Source of the DNA: a bacterium
Lineage (GTDB): Bacteria > Bacillota_I > Bacilli_A > Mycoplasmatales > Mycoplasmoidaceae
Direction of reading: 5' to 3'
Length of the DNA stretch: 64,000 nt
NCBI GenBank assembly: GCA_017645255.1
Contig: JAGCPI010000025.1
Location: forward strand, 4,982 to 68,981
Part shown: positions 21,187-33,300 of the stretch, piece by piece
Layout: every line of letters begins with the position of its first letter
How positions within the stretch are numbered: the stretch's first letter is position 1
Program-made: the position numbers and the translations under genes
Notes under the pieces: generated by a model
What the model saw: the letters and a program-made list of their open reading frames with translations, nothing else
Told to the model about the DNA's origin: nothing
Database searches by the model: none

Positions 21187-22693
21187 TAATATGATAGAAC
21201 AATTCTCGTAACCGTTTATTCTTACTTGGTTGTTTTAAACGGCGAATCGCTTTTGCTTCGTATTGCTTAACTTGTTCTTTAGTAATATTTAAAAAGTCAG
21301 CAACTTCTTCATGAGTCATTGGTTTGCGGTTTTCTTTTTCTTCACCATTTTCATCCTTTAATGGTAAGCCATAACGCAAACGAATAATTTTTTCTTCAAT
21401 TTCGCTTAGATTATTTTTTAATGATTTATCAATTTGTTCTTTTAACATGATCTTGTTGGTGTAGTTTTCCGGAGTTACTGAATCTGCATCTCGCACAAAA
21501 TCAATAAATTGACTTTCTTCATCTTTACCAACTGGTTTGTCTAAGGAAATTGGTTCAATGTTTAACTTTTTGATTTCGCTAATTTTCTTTAAACTTAAAT
21601 TCTTTTCGGTGTCTTTAAGTTCATCATAAATTTCTTTAATGGTAGGTTCTTTCCCATTGCGTTGCAATAAGGTTCGTTCCATCTTCATTACTTTATTAAT
21701 GATTTCTACCATGTGCACTGGAACCCGAATAATGCGACCTTGGTCCGCAATTGCTCTAGTAATAGCTTGCCGAATTCATCAAGTTGCATACGTACTGAAT
21801 TTATGACCAAGTGTATAATCAAATTTTTTAATTGCCTTCATTAAACCTAAAGCACCTTCTTCGATTAAATCTTCAAGGTCTAACCCCCGGTTTAAATATT
21901 TGCGAGCAATCGAAGTGACGAGACGTAAGTTGGAAGTAACAAATTGATTGAAAGCATATTGACGATCATCCTCATTTTTAGAGTGTAATAATCTTGCTAA
22001 TTCTTGTTCTTTATCAGCAGTTAGCATTCTACTTGATCCTAAAGTAGAAAGAAATGACTTGATACTATCAGTAGCTTTATCTTGCGTGGAAATGCTACTG
22101 TGATGATACATGTGAATGTCATCATCATCTTCAAATTGGGCATCAATGTCTTCAGGATCTAATGTATCAGCATCTTCACTAACTTCTTGATGCTTACTTT
22201 TTTTGATCCGGTTTGATTCATAAATATGTAACCGGGAACGAGCACTTACTTTTGGTTGGTCTTCATCACCAACATTAACTTGATTTTCTTCATCATCATA
22301 GTCTTTTTCATCATCAAACTTGTTTTGCTTTGGTTTCTTTTGAAAAACAATATCTTTGCGTCGTTGTTGCTTTCCTTTTCCCCGTTTTACTAATTTGTCT
22401 TGGGCATTTTGTTGAAATGTTGAAGAAGGATCAGCAATGGCAATAACTGGAGATTGATGCATAGTAATCATGTCACTATTATCATCAACCTTTGATGTCG
22501 AAGGTGCTGAAGTCTTTGTTGGTTTTTCTTTGCTAGAACTTTTACTTGTTGCTTTTTTAGTTGCTGTTGATTTATTTTTTTTATCAGCAACTTCATTTTT
22601 TGAAGTTACCGTAGTTTGTTTAGTACTTGTTTGCTTAGATGCTGTTGCACTTACTTTTTTAACTGACTTTGTTGTTTTCTTTGCTGTACTCAT
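21179..22693 (-). CDS. rpoD: RNA polymerase primary sigma factor
   Basis: 504 residues from ATG 22693 (RBS AAAGGA 8 bases upstream). Sigma-70 core: region 1.2 from about residue 206 (IKSFLSTLG), region 2 [20 protein letters not shown] and KFSTYATWWIRQAI, region 3, and region 4 [12 protein letters not shown] with a helix-turn-helix [20 protein letters not shown]. The first 200 or so residues are a Lys/Thr/Ser-rich then acidic low-complexity extension in place of ordinary region 1.1. It is probably the housekeeping sigma of the cell. Confidence 0.96.
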
Positions 22694-22796
22694 ATGGCTT
22701 CCTTTCGTTTCCAAAATTGCAGATCATCTTTTTAAAAATAAAAAATGGCAAATATAAAATTGATTTAAGATAGATATAGTTTATAAATTAGAAAAT

Positions 22797-23378
22797 ATGA
22801 CGTTACGAATTATTGCCAATGCACTAAGTGATTGCGAAAATACAAACTGATTACCAATAACTAATGCAAATAAAAAGAATAAAGATACTGATTGGTCAAA
22901 GTTAAAAAACTTTGACCAAGTATATAAGAAAAAGATTGATGAAATTGGTGGGATTTACTTTATTTATATCATCTCACAATGATTAATGGGAATATGTGCA
23001 TTCATTGCGGGATTATTCTTTTTAATTGGCGGAAGTATCTCTTGTTTTAGTGTTAATAAAGATGATGCAATTTATTTCTGAATCATTGGGATAATATTCT
23101 TAATTTTATTAGGTTTATTCCTTTTAATTTATCTAATTTCTTGTTGTTTAGTGAATAATAAGCACCAATTAAAAGAAATTGATGCTTATTATGATAGTTT
23201 AAAAATTAAATTAGATCCAAATCAATATAGTTTATTACCAATTGGAATTGTTACTTATTTGACAATGAAAACTAATGAAAATAATCACCATTTAATAAAA
23301 TTAAGCAAAAAGCAATTAACTATTATGTATATTCAAGTTTATAAAATGATCCAAATCATTGTTGCGAGTTGGTATTAA
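22797..23378 (+). CDS. Unknown two-TM membrane protein
   Basis: 193 residues from ATG 22797, divergent from rpoD. Two long hydrophobic segments are seen: WLMGICAFIAGLFFLIGG and FWIIGIIFLILLGLFLLIYL, with a Lys-rich N-terminus and a cytoplasm-like C-terminal part. TGA reads as Trp. The gene contains a strong inverted repeat at 22892-22919. Its stop codon overlaps the stop of the convergent gene by four bases. Not recognised. Confidence 0.7.
22892..22919. repeat. 12-bp perfect inverted repeat inside a coding region
   Basis: TTGGTCAAAGTT, loop AAAA, AACTTTGACCAA, about 95 bases into the gene starting at 22797. It encodes WSKLKNFDQ, so the palindrome could be chance, an RNA hairpin in the mRNA, or a binding site near the rpoD divergent region. 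Confidence 0.6.
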
Positions 23379-23761
23379 ACCAACGCTACCACTAAGGTAA
23401 TAATAAAGATAACTGTGAAGGTACTAAGACCGACCCAAAAAGCGATTTTAGTATTTTTCTTTTTTATCTCTAAATATTCTTGATAATCATTGTATGAATC
23501 CATGTTATCAAACAATGGATCGTCTGGTTCCATTTTTAAAAATCGTTTTATTTTGCGTAGTTTTATTGCTTCGGAAATTTTATAAAACATAAAACCTAAA
23601 TAAGAAAAGATTAAACTACGAGCTGCTCATCACATTAAGACCATCCCAAAATCGATTCCACTTGGAATGACAAAAGCATTTTTAAGTACTTGGGAATAAG
23701 ACAAATATTCATTGTGACGAAAATAAGCAATTAAAAAAACACAGATTCATAAAATTCACAA
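23375..23761 (-). CDS. Unknown membrane protein, non-ATG start
   Basis: About 128 residues if it starts at TTG 23761; the first in-frame ATG is far inside (23644). The hydrophobic stretch WILWICVFLIAYF right after the TTG supports this reading, as does a second near MVLMWWAARSLIF and a C-terminal helix IAFWVGLSTFTVIFIITL. The middle is acidic (MEPDDPLFDNMDSYNDY). An ATG just upstream (MVSCEFYES) is out of frame and stops after 12 codons. No good RBS was seen and the start lies against the opp terminator, so expression is uncertain. Not recognised. Confidence 0.6.
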
Positions 23762-23769
23762 GAAACCAT

Positions 23770-23801
23770 AAAAAAACCACCCTTTGGTGGTTTTTTTGTT
23801 T
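23770..23801. terminator. Bidirectional terminator at the opp operon end
   Basis: A 12-bp stem AAAAAAACCACC/GGTGGTTTTTTT with loop CTTT. On the minus strand it ends the opp transcript; it lies just upstream of the gene at 23375-23761. Confidence 0.85.
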
Positions 23802-23868
23802 TGGTTTTTAAAATTTTGGGCTCCTCAGTTAATTCGCGACCGACTGGTCCGAAATGACCGGTGGTTGG

Positions 23869-26649
23869 TTAACTTTTGTGACCGACGATTTGAATTTTGC
23901 ATTTTGGGTTTCATTCTTGGACTTGAGCTTGCGTACCAAATACGTAGTGTTCTTTCGTACCAAGAATCGAATAGAATGTTGGGTTGTCAATCGGATTGTA
24001 ATTACCATATGGTTGATCAACCTTTTCACTTTCTTTAGCTAAGTTCAAGTTAATATTGTTTAATTCTGGAACTGCTTTTAATAAAGTCCGAGTGTATGGG
24101 TGACCTGGGTGGTCAAAGATTTCGTTAGTATTACCTTTTTCTAGAATGTGACCTTTATTAATAATAATCATCCGGTCACATGCATAGTGAATCATACTTA
24201 AGTCGTGGGCAATGAACAAGAAGGTAATATTTCTTTCTCTTGATAAGTTCTTCATAATGTTAACAACTTGGGCTTGAATGGAAACATCAAGAGCGGAAAT
24301 AGGTTCATCGGCAATAATTAGTTTTGGCTTGGTTACTAACGCTCTAGCAATCGCAATCCGTTGCCGTTGACCTCCTGAGAATTCATAGATATATCTAAAT
24401 GCGTGTTCTTGCTTTAGACCAACACTTTCCAAAGTATCAAAGACATATAACTTAGTTAAGTGTTTAACTAATTGGTGGCGAATTCGTTTCAAATCTTTGG
24501 TTGTGTAAAGTTTAGTATAAGTCTTAATGTTATTTAAGATTTCTTGAACTTCAATGAAACTGCTGGCAATACTATTTTTCGTTGAAATTAAATCTTGAAT
24601 GGCATTTGCACGGTTAGCGTGATATTGAGCAGAGTTTCTTTTTAAAGTGTGTGGAAGGCGTCACATGCAATTTCGAGCACTGTTGATTAAGGAAATTAAA
24701 TAAGGATCACTCATCGATTTAATGTTCTTTGCTTCTTCTTCGTATTGTTTTGCTTTATCAGTTTCACTTTGATCAAAAAAATCAACCTTGCTAGCAAATT
24801 CAGCACTTACTTTATCGTAATCAGCTTTCGCTTTAATTTCATCTTGCTTTAATTGTTCATTGTTAGGACGTTGTGATAACAATTTTTGCAAATGATCATC
24901 AAGTTGATTTAATCTAGCTACTTGTTGATCAACGTTGCGAATATTATCTTGATAAATACAATTGTTTTCTTTTCCTCACCGGTCGGCAAACGACATGGCT
25001 TTCTTAGTTTCAGGCAATTCACTACCATGTTCTTCCCACTTGTCATGTAATTTGTGAGAAAGATCTTGTACTTTTAAAGCAATTTCTTCTTTGGAAACAT
25101 TTTTATCTTTATCAGTTTCTTGTAACTTCTTTAATTCATCATAAAGTGGTTGGTATTTAGCACGAATTCCGTTTCACACTTTTTGAATTAAGAAACTAAT
25201 TTGTCCTTCAGTTAAGTTATCAGTCTTATTTAACATCTTGATAACGTTATACCGTTCTTGTAAAGTTGCAGTGCGAATGTTGTAATACAAGTACATGAAT
25301 GGATCTTTTTCGTGGTTAATAATACCCCGCCGGGCACTGGCAATTTCTTGCCGAGAAGAACTTAAATAACTGCGTAAGATACTGCGGGCGTTATAACCAG
25401 TGTGGTTCTTATATTCATCTTTGAAATCTTCTAGGAGACTTTGCTTCTTTTCAATGATTTTGGTAATCTTGTCATGAAGTGGATTAAAGACATATAAGTT
25501 GTGACACTTGGTGTAATTAACAAAAGCTTTATACAATCCAACTTCTTCATCGTAAAGATCCATCCGTTGGATTTTGCGCAAAATAAATTGGGTAATATTC
25601 GTTACATTGCTAAAGTATTTTGCACTGACATTTAAAACATTTTTAACGTTTTCATCAAGTTCATTAACGGCATTAATAATGAAATCATCCGCATCACTTA
25701 AAGTATCAAAAAAGTCTTTTGGTGAATTAATTGCTTGGGTTAAATTTAAATCATAAAAGTCTAATAGTGGACGGTCTTTACTGAATTTGTCTCACAATTC
25801 TTTTTGTTGACTGCTATCAAGTTCAACAAATCGATAGTAATTTAAATCGTTAATATCTTTAACGTTATATTGAACAGTTAAAAATCCTTCGTTAATATAT
25901 TTTTCGCTGCTGTAACGATGTAATAATGGTGATAAGTGATAGTAGAACTTTTGCATCGTGCTATCATCGGGATGCAAGTACGCTTCATAAATGGAAAATT
26001 TTGCCAGGAACATGAAGTAAGCAAAGTATAAAACCGCATAATATTTTTTATAAAAATCAGCCTTATATGCTTGACATAAGCCTTCAATCCGCGTATCAAA
26101 AATATTGTTAAGCACGGTGTGGATTTTAATTAAAAGGTCAACTTTATCACTGATTAATGATGATTTTAACAATGGTTCCTTAATTAGGTCAAGAACCTTT
26201 TTCTTAGGGTTTAAAGAACTAATTGGACTTTGGAAAACCATTTGAATGTTTTGTGCTAACCATTTTTTGGTTTTCTTTAACAATTTGTTAGCGGAAATGT
26301 ATCGACCATCAAATTTAATGGTTCCCCCGGAGTTTCCAATAATCCGAATAATAATCTTTCCTAAAGTACTTTTACCACTCCCAGATTCTCCAACAATCCC
26401 AAAGAATTCACCAGGAAAAACTTTAAAAGTAATTTGATCCAATACCTTTTTTGATGTATAGTAGTATTTTTGAACATTTTCTACATCAAGAATTGGCTTT
26501 CGTTCCTTCTTTTCTTCTTCAAGCTCTTCTTCTTCAGCTTCTGGTTGATAATTTAAACTTAATTGCTTGTTCAAATCTTCAAGATTATCTACTACTCAAC
26601 TAAGTAACGAAATCCGTTCTTCGACTTCTTTAATATCGTTATTATTCAT
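23869..26649 (-). CDS. oppF: OppF, oligopeptide transporter ATPase with very large insertion
   Basis: 926 residues from ATG 26649, read through many TGA(Trp) codons. Walker A GESGSGKST is near residue 88-95 and the Q-loop MVFQSPISSLNPKK near 137; the ABC signature FSGGQRQRIAIARAL comes only near 757, then Walker B LIIADEPISALD and the switch His in FIAHDLSM. Some 550 extra residues, rich in Lys, Asp and predicted helix, lie between Q-loop and signature. Long OppF proteins of this kind are known from M. pneumoniae-group mycoplasmas. It hydrolyses ATP with OppD to import peptides. It overlaps the oppD stop by one base. Confidence 0.93.
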
Positions 26650-27911
26650 TATTTATTATCTCTTTCTGTAGTAGGTACTTCTTGGGTTTCATTATCACTA
26701 TCATCACCATTAATCTTTAATCAAACTGCTTTACGAGCAATTTCTATTTTTTGTTTTACTCCTTCAGGGATTGGAATCTTTGGAGCGTCATCATAAACAA
26801 GTCAAGTAGCTGCTTTATGGGTATTTGATAATTTGAATAATGGTGGTTCTTTTTCGAAGTCAATTTTTAATGCATATTTATTGCGGGGTGCAAATGCATC
26901 ACCGTGAACAGGCAAAGTCATGTTTGGTGGAGTACCAGGAATAAAGGCAAGATCACCTTTAATTTGAGGGTCAGGAATTGATTCAATTAAAGCCCATGTG
27001 TAAGGATGGCGTGGTTCAATGAAAATATCATGTAATGTACCTTGTTCAATAATCTTACCAGCATACATTACGTAAATATAATCGCAAAGGTTGGCAACTA
27101 ACGCAATGTTATGGCTAATGAACATGATTGAAATATTAAGTTCGTCCCGTAACCGTTTAATTAAACTAATAACTTTAGCTTGGACAATAACGTCAAGAGC
27201 AGTAGTAGGTTCGTCAGCAATAATCAAGTCAGGTTCACACGCGATGGTGATAGCGATAACAATCCGTTGTCGCATCCCACCAGAGAAACTGTTAGGATAT
27301 TTGTTAACGTTATTAGCAATATCGTTAATTCCGATGAATTCTAGTAATTGGAAAATCCGTTTCTTAATGTGAACTGGATCAGTATTTTCTTTATATTCTT
27401 TTTTTAACTTAGCAATAAGGGCATTGTAATCAATTCCCTTACCTAACCCCTTGCGTTGGTCTTCACGCAATTTATTTAACGCAATCTTGTATTTCCGTGC
27501 TTGGGAAATCTTAATTGCTTCATAAATTTGCTTACCAACTTTCATGCTGGGGTTTAATGAAGTCATTGGGTCTTGCGGAATATAAGCAACATAGACCCCC
27601 CGCACTTTCTTCATCCGGCGGGTATTGTTATATTTGGCTTTTCTAAAACTAAATCAACTGCGAGTTAATTTTAGTAAATCAATACCACAAAGTTTAATTT
27701 CTTGCGCACTTAAAGTATCGTTATCATTAAAGCGAACAATTGATTTAACAGTAACAGATTTACCACTACCTGATTCACCAATTAATCCCACAATTTCTCC
27801 GCGGTAAATACTAAAGGAAATATCACGGACTGCATTTACCACCCCGGTTTTGGTTTTAAATTTCACCACGAGGTGTTTAACGGAAAGAATTAAATCATCT
27901 TTTTGTGTCAT
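26649..27911 (-). CDS. oppD: OppD, oligopeptide transporter ATPase
   Basis: 420 residues. The start is ATG 27911 because AAGGA lies 8 bases upstream and oppBC stops one base before it; the longer frame to 27947 lies within oppBC. Walker A GLIGESGSGKS is near residue 42, signature NSFSGGMRQRIVIA near 207, Walker B LIIADEPTTALD and switch FISHNIALV follow, then the oligopeptide-family C-terminus (IPGTPPNM). About 50 charged residues are inserted after the Q-loop (YIPQDPMTSLNP) compared with typical OppD. Membrane-associated partner of OppF. Confidence 0.93.
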
Positions 27912-27912
27912 A

Positions 27913-30381
27913 CTAGTTCCTTGAATCAAGCGAGTCGTTGATCGCATTGGCGATAACTTGGAATGCCAGATATGGGAAGACGTACAGCATCATGACTGAT
28001 AACATTAAGTTTCAGTGCATTGACGAAGTACTATAAGCATCGAAAATGATGGTACTTAAACTGATACCGAAACTGGAAGTTAAACCAATGAATAGTAAGA
28101 AGGATGGTCATTGCATAATACCACCAAAGGAGTTTAATGCAAAGACAGTAACTTTACCAAAAGTATTTGGTAGTAAGTGAGTCATAACGATGCGGAACCG
28201 ACCCATACCAATAATCCGTGCAGCTTGCACGAATTCATAGTCTTTATATTTAATTACGTATAACCGAGTAATGGAAGCAATACCTGGTCAAGTAATAATG
28301 ATTAAAATTCACGCAAGGTTTCATAAGGTTAAAGTACCACCAGTAAATGATACCCCGAAAATAATAACTCATAGTAGGGTTGGAACAGAAAGAATAATTT
28401 GGGTGATTCATTGCATGATAATATCAGCATTTGATCCTGCAAATGAACCTTGAATACCACCGTAAATTAAACCTAGGACGGTTGAACCTAAAATAACAAC
28501 CACAGTAAATAGAACGACCCGGCTAAAGGCGTAACTTAATTCGGTTAGATAGTCAATACCATACTTGTTAGTACCAAGGACTGGGAAGATATTTTGTAAT
28601 CCTGATTGAGCATATGGATAAATTCAAACATAGTATAAGTTTGAACCTGCATAGTGTAAGATTGGCTTACTTGTATCAACTATACCGGCTGCCAGTGCTT
28701 CTTTATAAGCTAGCGTTGACGAGTAAATATGATACTCAATAATCGAGTGAACGGACATACCAGGGAATCTTGGAGGTAAGAATTGTAAAGCAGAAATACT
28801 TACACTATTAGTAATTGCGGAAGATGCGCTATATGGACTTGCAAAGGCAAAAATTCCACAGAATAGAATTAAGCCAATCATAATTAAAGCAAAAATTAAC
28901 GCAATCTTATTGTGGGCGAAAATACGTAAGGAACTAATTCAAGTAGGAACATTGCTTCCCCCAATGCTATCGCCCCCAATCTTTAACGAGTCAACTGGTT
29001 TAAATAGTTTAACTTCATTAAAGTTGTATTTTTTGTTGGTTGGTTCACCAATATCTGGATCAACATTTAGATGTTCAAGGTCTTTAATGTGGAACCGTAA
29101 TGCTTGAGCATCTTGTTCAGGATTAGCAACAAGAATTTCAGTATTAGGCACTTGGACTTCTTTCACATCAGTAAAGGTTGGTGCCCCGTTATTTAAATCA
29201 TGAGTTACTAAGTAATCACTATTCTTAAAGTAGTTTAAGGAGTTTCATTGAATAGATTGATCACCCATTATCTTCATGTAAACCTTTTCCCGGTGGTTCA
29301 AATTCCGCTTTTGAATCGCACTCTTTAGGTTTAATTTCTTAACAATATAATTAGTAGATTTGTAATCGTGGCGAGCTTTTAGGACTTTAAAGCCTAATAA
29401 TTCGCTACCAGTCCGTAAGGTAACCCGTGGGTCGACTAATACGTACATTCAGTCTAGGAAGATGGCGTATAAGAAGAAGACACCTCCGAAGAATAAAATA
29501 CTAAAACATTCAAAGTAGTATTGGTGACTGGTTACACCGTCCGCTAACATTTGACCAAGTCCTTGACCAGTAGCATTACCAGCGATGTTGAAGATCATTT
29601 GAATAATGATGGATCCACCGAAAATTAATAGTAAGTTACCACTAGTTGCATAAAGAATTGGCATGAAAGCGTTCCGGATAATGTGTTTGCGGAAAATTTG
29701 GAAATTGGATAATCCCTTACCACGAGCAGTCTTGATATATTCGGATTTAAAGATTTCGGTAAATTCGTTCCGTGACATGAAGACGACGGAAGGAAGACCC
29801 ATTAAAGTAACAACGACCGTTGGTAAGATTAATGATTCATATGATTTTAAAGCAGAGTTAGATGGAGCAAATGCGACATATTCAGCAGGTAGATGAATAA
29901 CCCCTGCTAGTTCAAATAGTAAAATACCTAAAACGAAGACAGGGATGGATGAAACGACTACGGCAATAATATTGATGACCGAGTCGGCGACTTTTCCCTG
30001 ATATTTCGCCGCGTAATACCCCATTCCAACACCAAAGATAGTGGAGAAAATGAAGGCAGGTAAAGCGTACGCGATAGTTACTAACATTGAGTTATCAAAG
30101 TACGTAACTACTGGTACTTGCGATCCAAAATAAACACCGAATTGTTTATTTAAGTGGGCGACGAACCACCCGAATTGTTGAGCGGAGTTCGTGTACCCCA
30201 CGCCCATTTCGTACAGGAAGCCATTTTGGCTTCATCATTCTTGCCGTGCAACCAAAGTTTTAGCTCCGGATGGCGGTTGAGGCATACCCGGAATTAAGTG
30301 CATTGCAAAGAATGTGATGACGATTGCAGCAATGATCGCTAAGACGGCTGCAATAATCCGATAAATCGTATATTTCAGCAT
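27913..30381 (-). CDS. oppB/oppC: OppB-OppC fused oligopeptide permease
   Basis: One open frame of 822 codons from ATG 30381 to TAG 27913; I checked the junction codon by codon and found no TAA or TAG. Residues 1 to about 311 are OppB: first TM at the start, EAA loop TARGKGLSNFQIF, and end YVLVDPRV. Residues from about 490 are OppC: TM1 KIALIFALIMIGLILF, EAA loop QAARIIGMGRFRIV, and end NAINDSLDSRN. Between them lie about 175 soluble residues. Both joined ends are cytoplasmic in ordinary permeases, so the topology works. An internal ATG (29277 or 29268) after AAAAGG could start a separate OppC, but OppB would then have no stop. Confidence 0.88.
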
Positions 30382-30388
30382 TCTTTAA

Positions 30389-33300
30389 TTAACTCCAGTT
30401 ATTAATTGCATTCATCATGTCTCATTCATATTGAGTGTAATCATCAATTCCCTTGTTTTGATTTTCTGCATAGTAGTAATTGTTCTTACCGTAAGTTCAA
30501 TATAAAACTGAACCTAATAATCCTAAACCAGGAGTAGCAGCAGCATATTGATAGAAGGTGTGAACAACAACTGGTGTATTAGTGGTTGGACATTGATATT
30601 CAAAATTACCAGTGAAGTTACCATATGGAATGACGCTATTTGCAATTACCCCAGCAGGCAATGGATAAGAAGCATTATCAGCAACAGCTGATCAGTTTAC
30701 TAAAGCATTGATGTCTTGACGAATAGTTGCTCCAGTAGTACCATAAATAAATGGATTTAAAACTGTACCAACAATCTTTTCGTAAGCTTGGGAATCATAA
30801 CTTTTTAGTGATGGAGTGTGGTCAGTGTTAGTGTAAAGCACATTTCCATCTTTATCAAGATAAGGATAACCGTACTTACCAGTGTAGCTTTCACCGTTAT
30901 CATCCATGATGTTATCATTATCAACTGCATTGGAATTGGTATCAATTTGAATTAATGGTTGACCATCAGTGCTTAGTGGAACATTAAAAAATCCAGTTGC
31001 AGCATCGGAAGTTAGGTTGTAAATTTGCGCGTTATAAACAACAGTATTTAAGTTAGTGTTACTTACAACACCCCGGAAGTATAATGCTTGGTTACCAGTT
31101 AAAGTTAAGGTTTTTAATTGACTTGCACTAATATCAAAGTCCATGCTAATTTGGTTAGAGGTATAAAGAACTAATAATTCTTCTTTGGTAATATTACCAC
31201 TTCATTTGTATTTAATGTAGTTAATCTTTTGACTAGCAGGTCCTAAAATATATCCTCCCGCAGGAGTAGTCATTGCATTATCAAAGTAAGATGGAATAAT
31301 TTGAGTTCTTAAAGTGGAGTTAGTAAAGGTATTTTGGTTAGCGTAATAACCACCGTTGAATTCAAGATTATTACTCATTTGAGGTAAACCAGTTGTTGGA
31401 TTGGTAGCACTACCATATAAATATAATACGCCTGATTCGCCCCCAATTTCACTATTGGCTACTAATGTCGCATACGCAGGGTTATTAGAAATTTCGTTAT
31501 ATAGTTGATTAAACTTAGCGGTGTCTTTAGCACTTAATGCTTGGGACATTGCTTGCGAAATATTTCAAACTCCGGTTGTTGGACTTGTACCCATGAAGTC
31601 TTGGGTAAGTTGCGCCATGGTAACATTTGTTCATGGATTACCAGCAGGTAAAGAGTGGAATGCTAATGCATTAGTTGGCATTGGAGTAAAGAAACCAGTT
31701 TGGGTACCTAACATACTCATAAAATAGGAAACAGGGGTACCATTGTTTCAACCATCAGTGCTATCTTTTTTGGTAATGGTATTTGGACTTAAGAAATAAG
31801 TAAAGGTATCACCGTTTGGATCATTATTTGGTGCATATTCTTCAGTTTGGAAAAAGCCAGATCCAACCCCAATGTTATAGTTATTACCAGCAATTCCTGC
31901 TTCTTGCAACATATAAGAGTCAGCGTTTACTTCACCAAGCACGTTACCAGAACCGTCATAAGAATAATCGGACATGGAAGCAGCAGTTCAAGTAAGACTT
32001 TGGTTAAAGTCAGCAGGTTGTAAATTACCAACTACTTTACCTTGTTCATTTACTCAATTGACTTTTTTGTTTAAATAAAAGGTGTAAGCATCAGTTTTAG
32101 TGATTGCACTTGCTAATGCTCCATCAGTTAGAGTAATTTCATGATATTTAGCAAAGTTTTCGTAATCAGTATACGTACTTCAGGTTTGGTGGTTCTTATA
32201 AGCACTTGTAGCTTCAAAAGCACTTTGCGATAATAAAGTTTGTGGTGCACTTGGATTTAAAGTAACTTCAGGGTTAGAAATGAACAATAAGTTAGCATTT
32301 TTACCATCTTGAATGGTATCACCATGGTCAATACTATTATTGGCATAGTGAGCTCCCACAAACTTTGAATTAGTGTCATATAACGCAAAGTTATTAGCAT
32401 CTAATGCTTTTAAAATAACCGCATCTTTGGTATTAGTTATTCCATAACCGGCACTATATTGAGCACTACCAGTTTTATCAGAATAAAAGTTATAAGGAAC
32501 GTAAGTTAATAAACCAGAGAATAAACCACTTGCATATTCATGGAAGGTTTGTGAACCTACTGCAGATGCAAAGTAGTTAAAGTTTAAGGAGTTAACGACA
32601 CTACCAGCAATAAAGTATGTAAATGGATCGTTATAAGTATACTTTAAGCCATCTTTATTGATGAAATAAGTACCGTTAATGTAAGAGTTAGAAGGATTGA
32701 ATAATGGATAAATTCCTTTTTGGGAAAGAGCAGGAACTTGACTTAAGTTATTACCGTTTAAGTAGAATGGAAGACTAGGTGCTAAGGCATTTATTCAAGA
32801 AACAAATGGAATTAATGAACTAGTCGAAGTATAAGTAGAACCAACATCTTTAATGGAAAGATTGTCGTAATAACTTGCTGGAAAATTAGTTGTACTGTTG
32901 TATGGTGTGTTATTACTACTAATATCAACATCGGTGTTTTCAACACTGGCACATCAGTTTTGAATAACATATTGGATTAAGCCTGATTCACCGTTGTTGT
33001 TATATTGAAGTGGTCATCAACCATAGTTAGTATTTCAAGCAATACTATTTGGGAAATCGTTGTACAAAGTTTGATATAGACTTACTGCTCAGGCGGGTAA
33101 ATTACCAAGTCCCATTGCTTGACGCCGGGCGTTGGTATATTCAAGTTGCGTATCAAAGTTGGAAGCATTCGTATAAGTAGTGTTGCTATCTGGCAATGCT
33201 TGACCATTGTAAGTAAATTTACCGTTATCAGGGTTTGCACCTGCAAGTAAATCTCACAAACAAGGTCATAAATTACCAGTTAATCAACCATCGTTTTGGG

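Noticed and set aside
23822..23868. GC-rich imperfect inverted repeat (ACCGACTGGTC...GACCGGTGG) after oppF
   Set aside because: The pairing needs bulges and lies directly beside a much better terminator hairpin; too weak to call as a separate element.
23784..24042. Plus-strand ORFs opposite the oppF 3' end
   Set aside because: They lie antisense to the conserved C-terminal part of OppF, have no RBS and no recognisable protein features; they are shadows.
23869..26649. OppF region as several fragments, or a pseudogene
   Set aside because: All pieces share one frame separated only by TGA(Trp), and Walker A, Q-loop, signature and Walker B are intact, so it is a long functional-looking gene.
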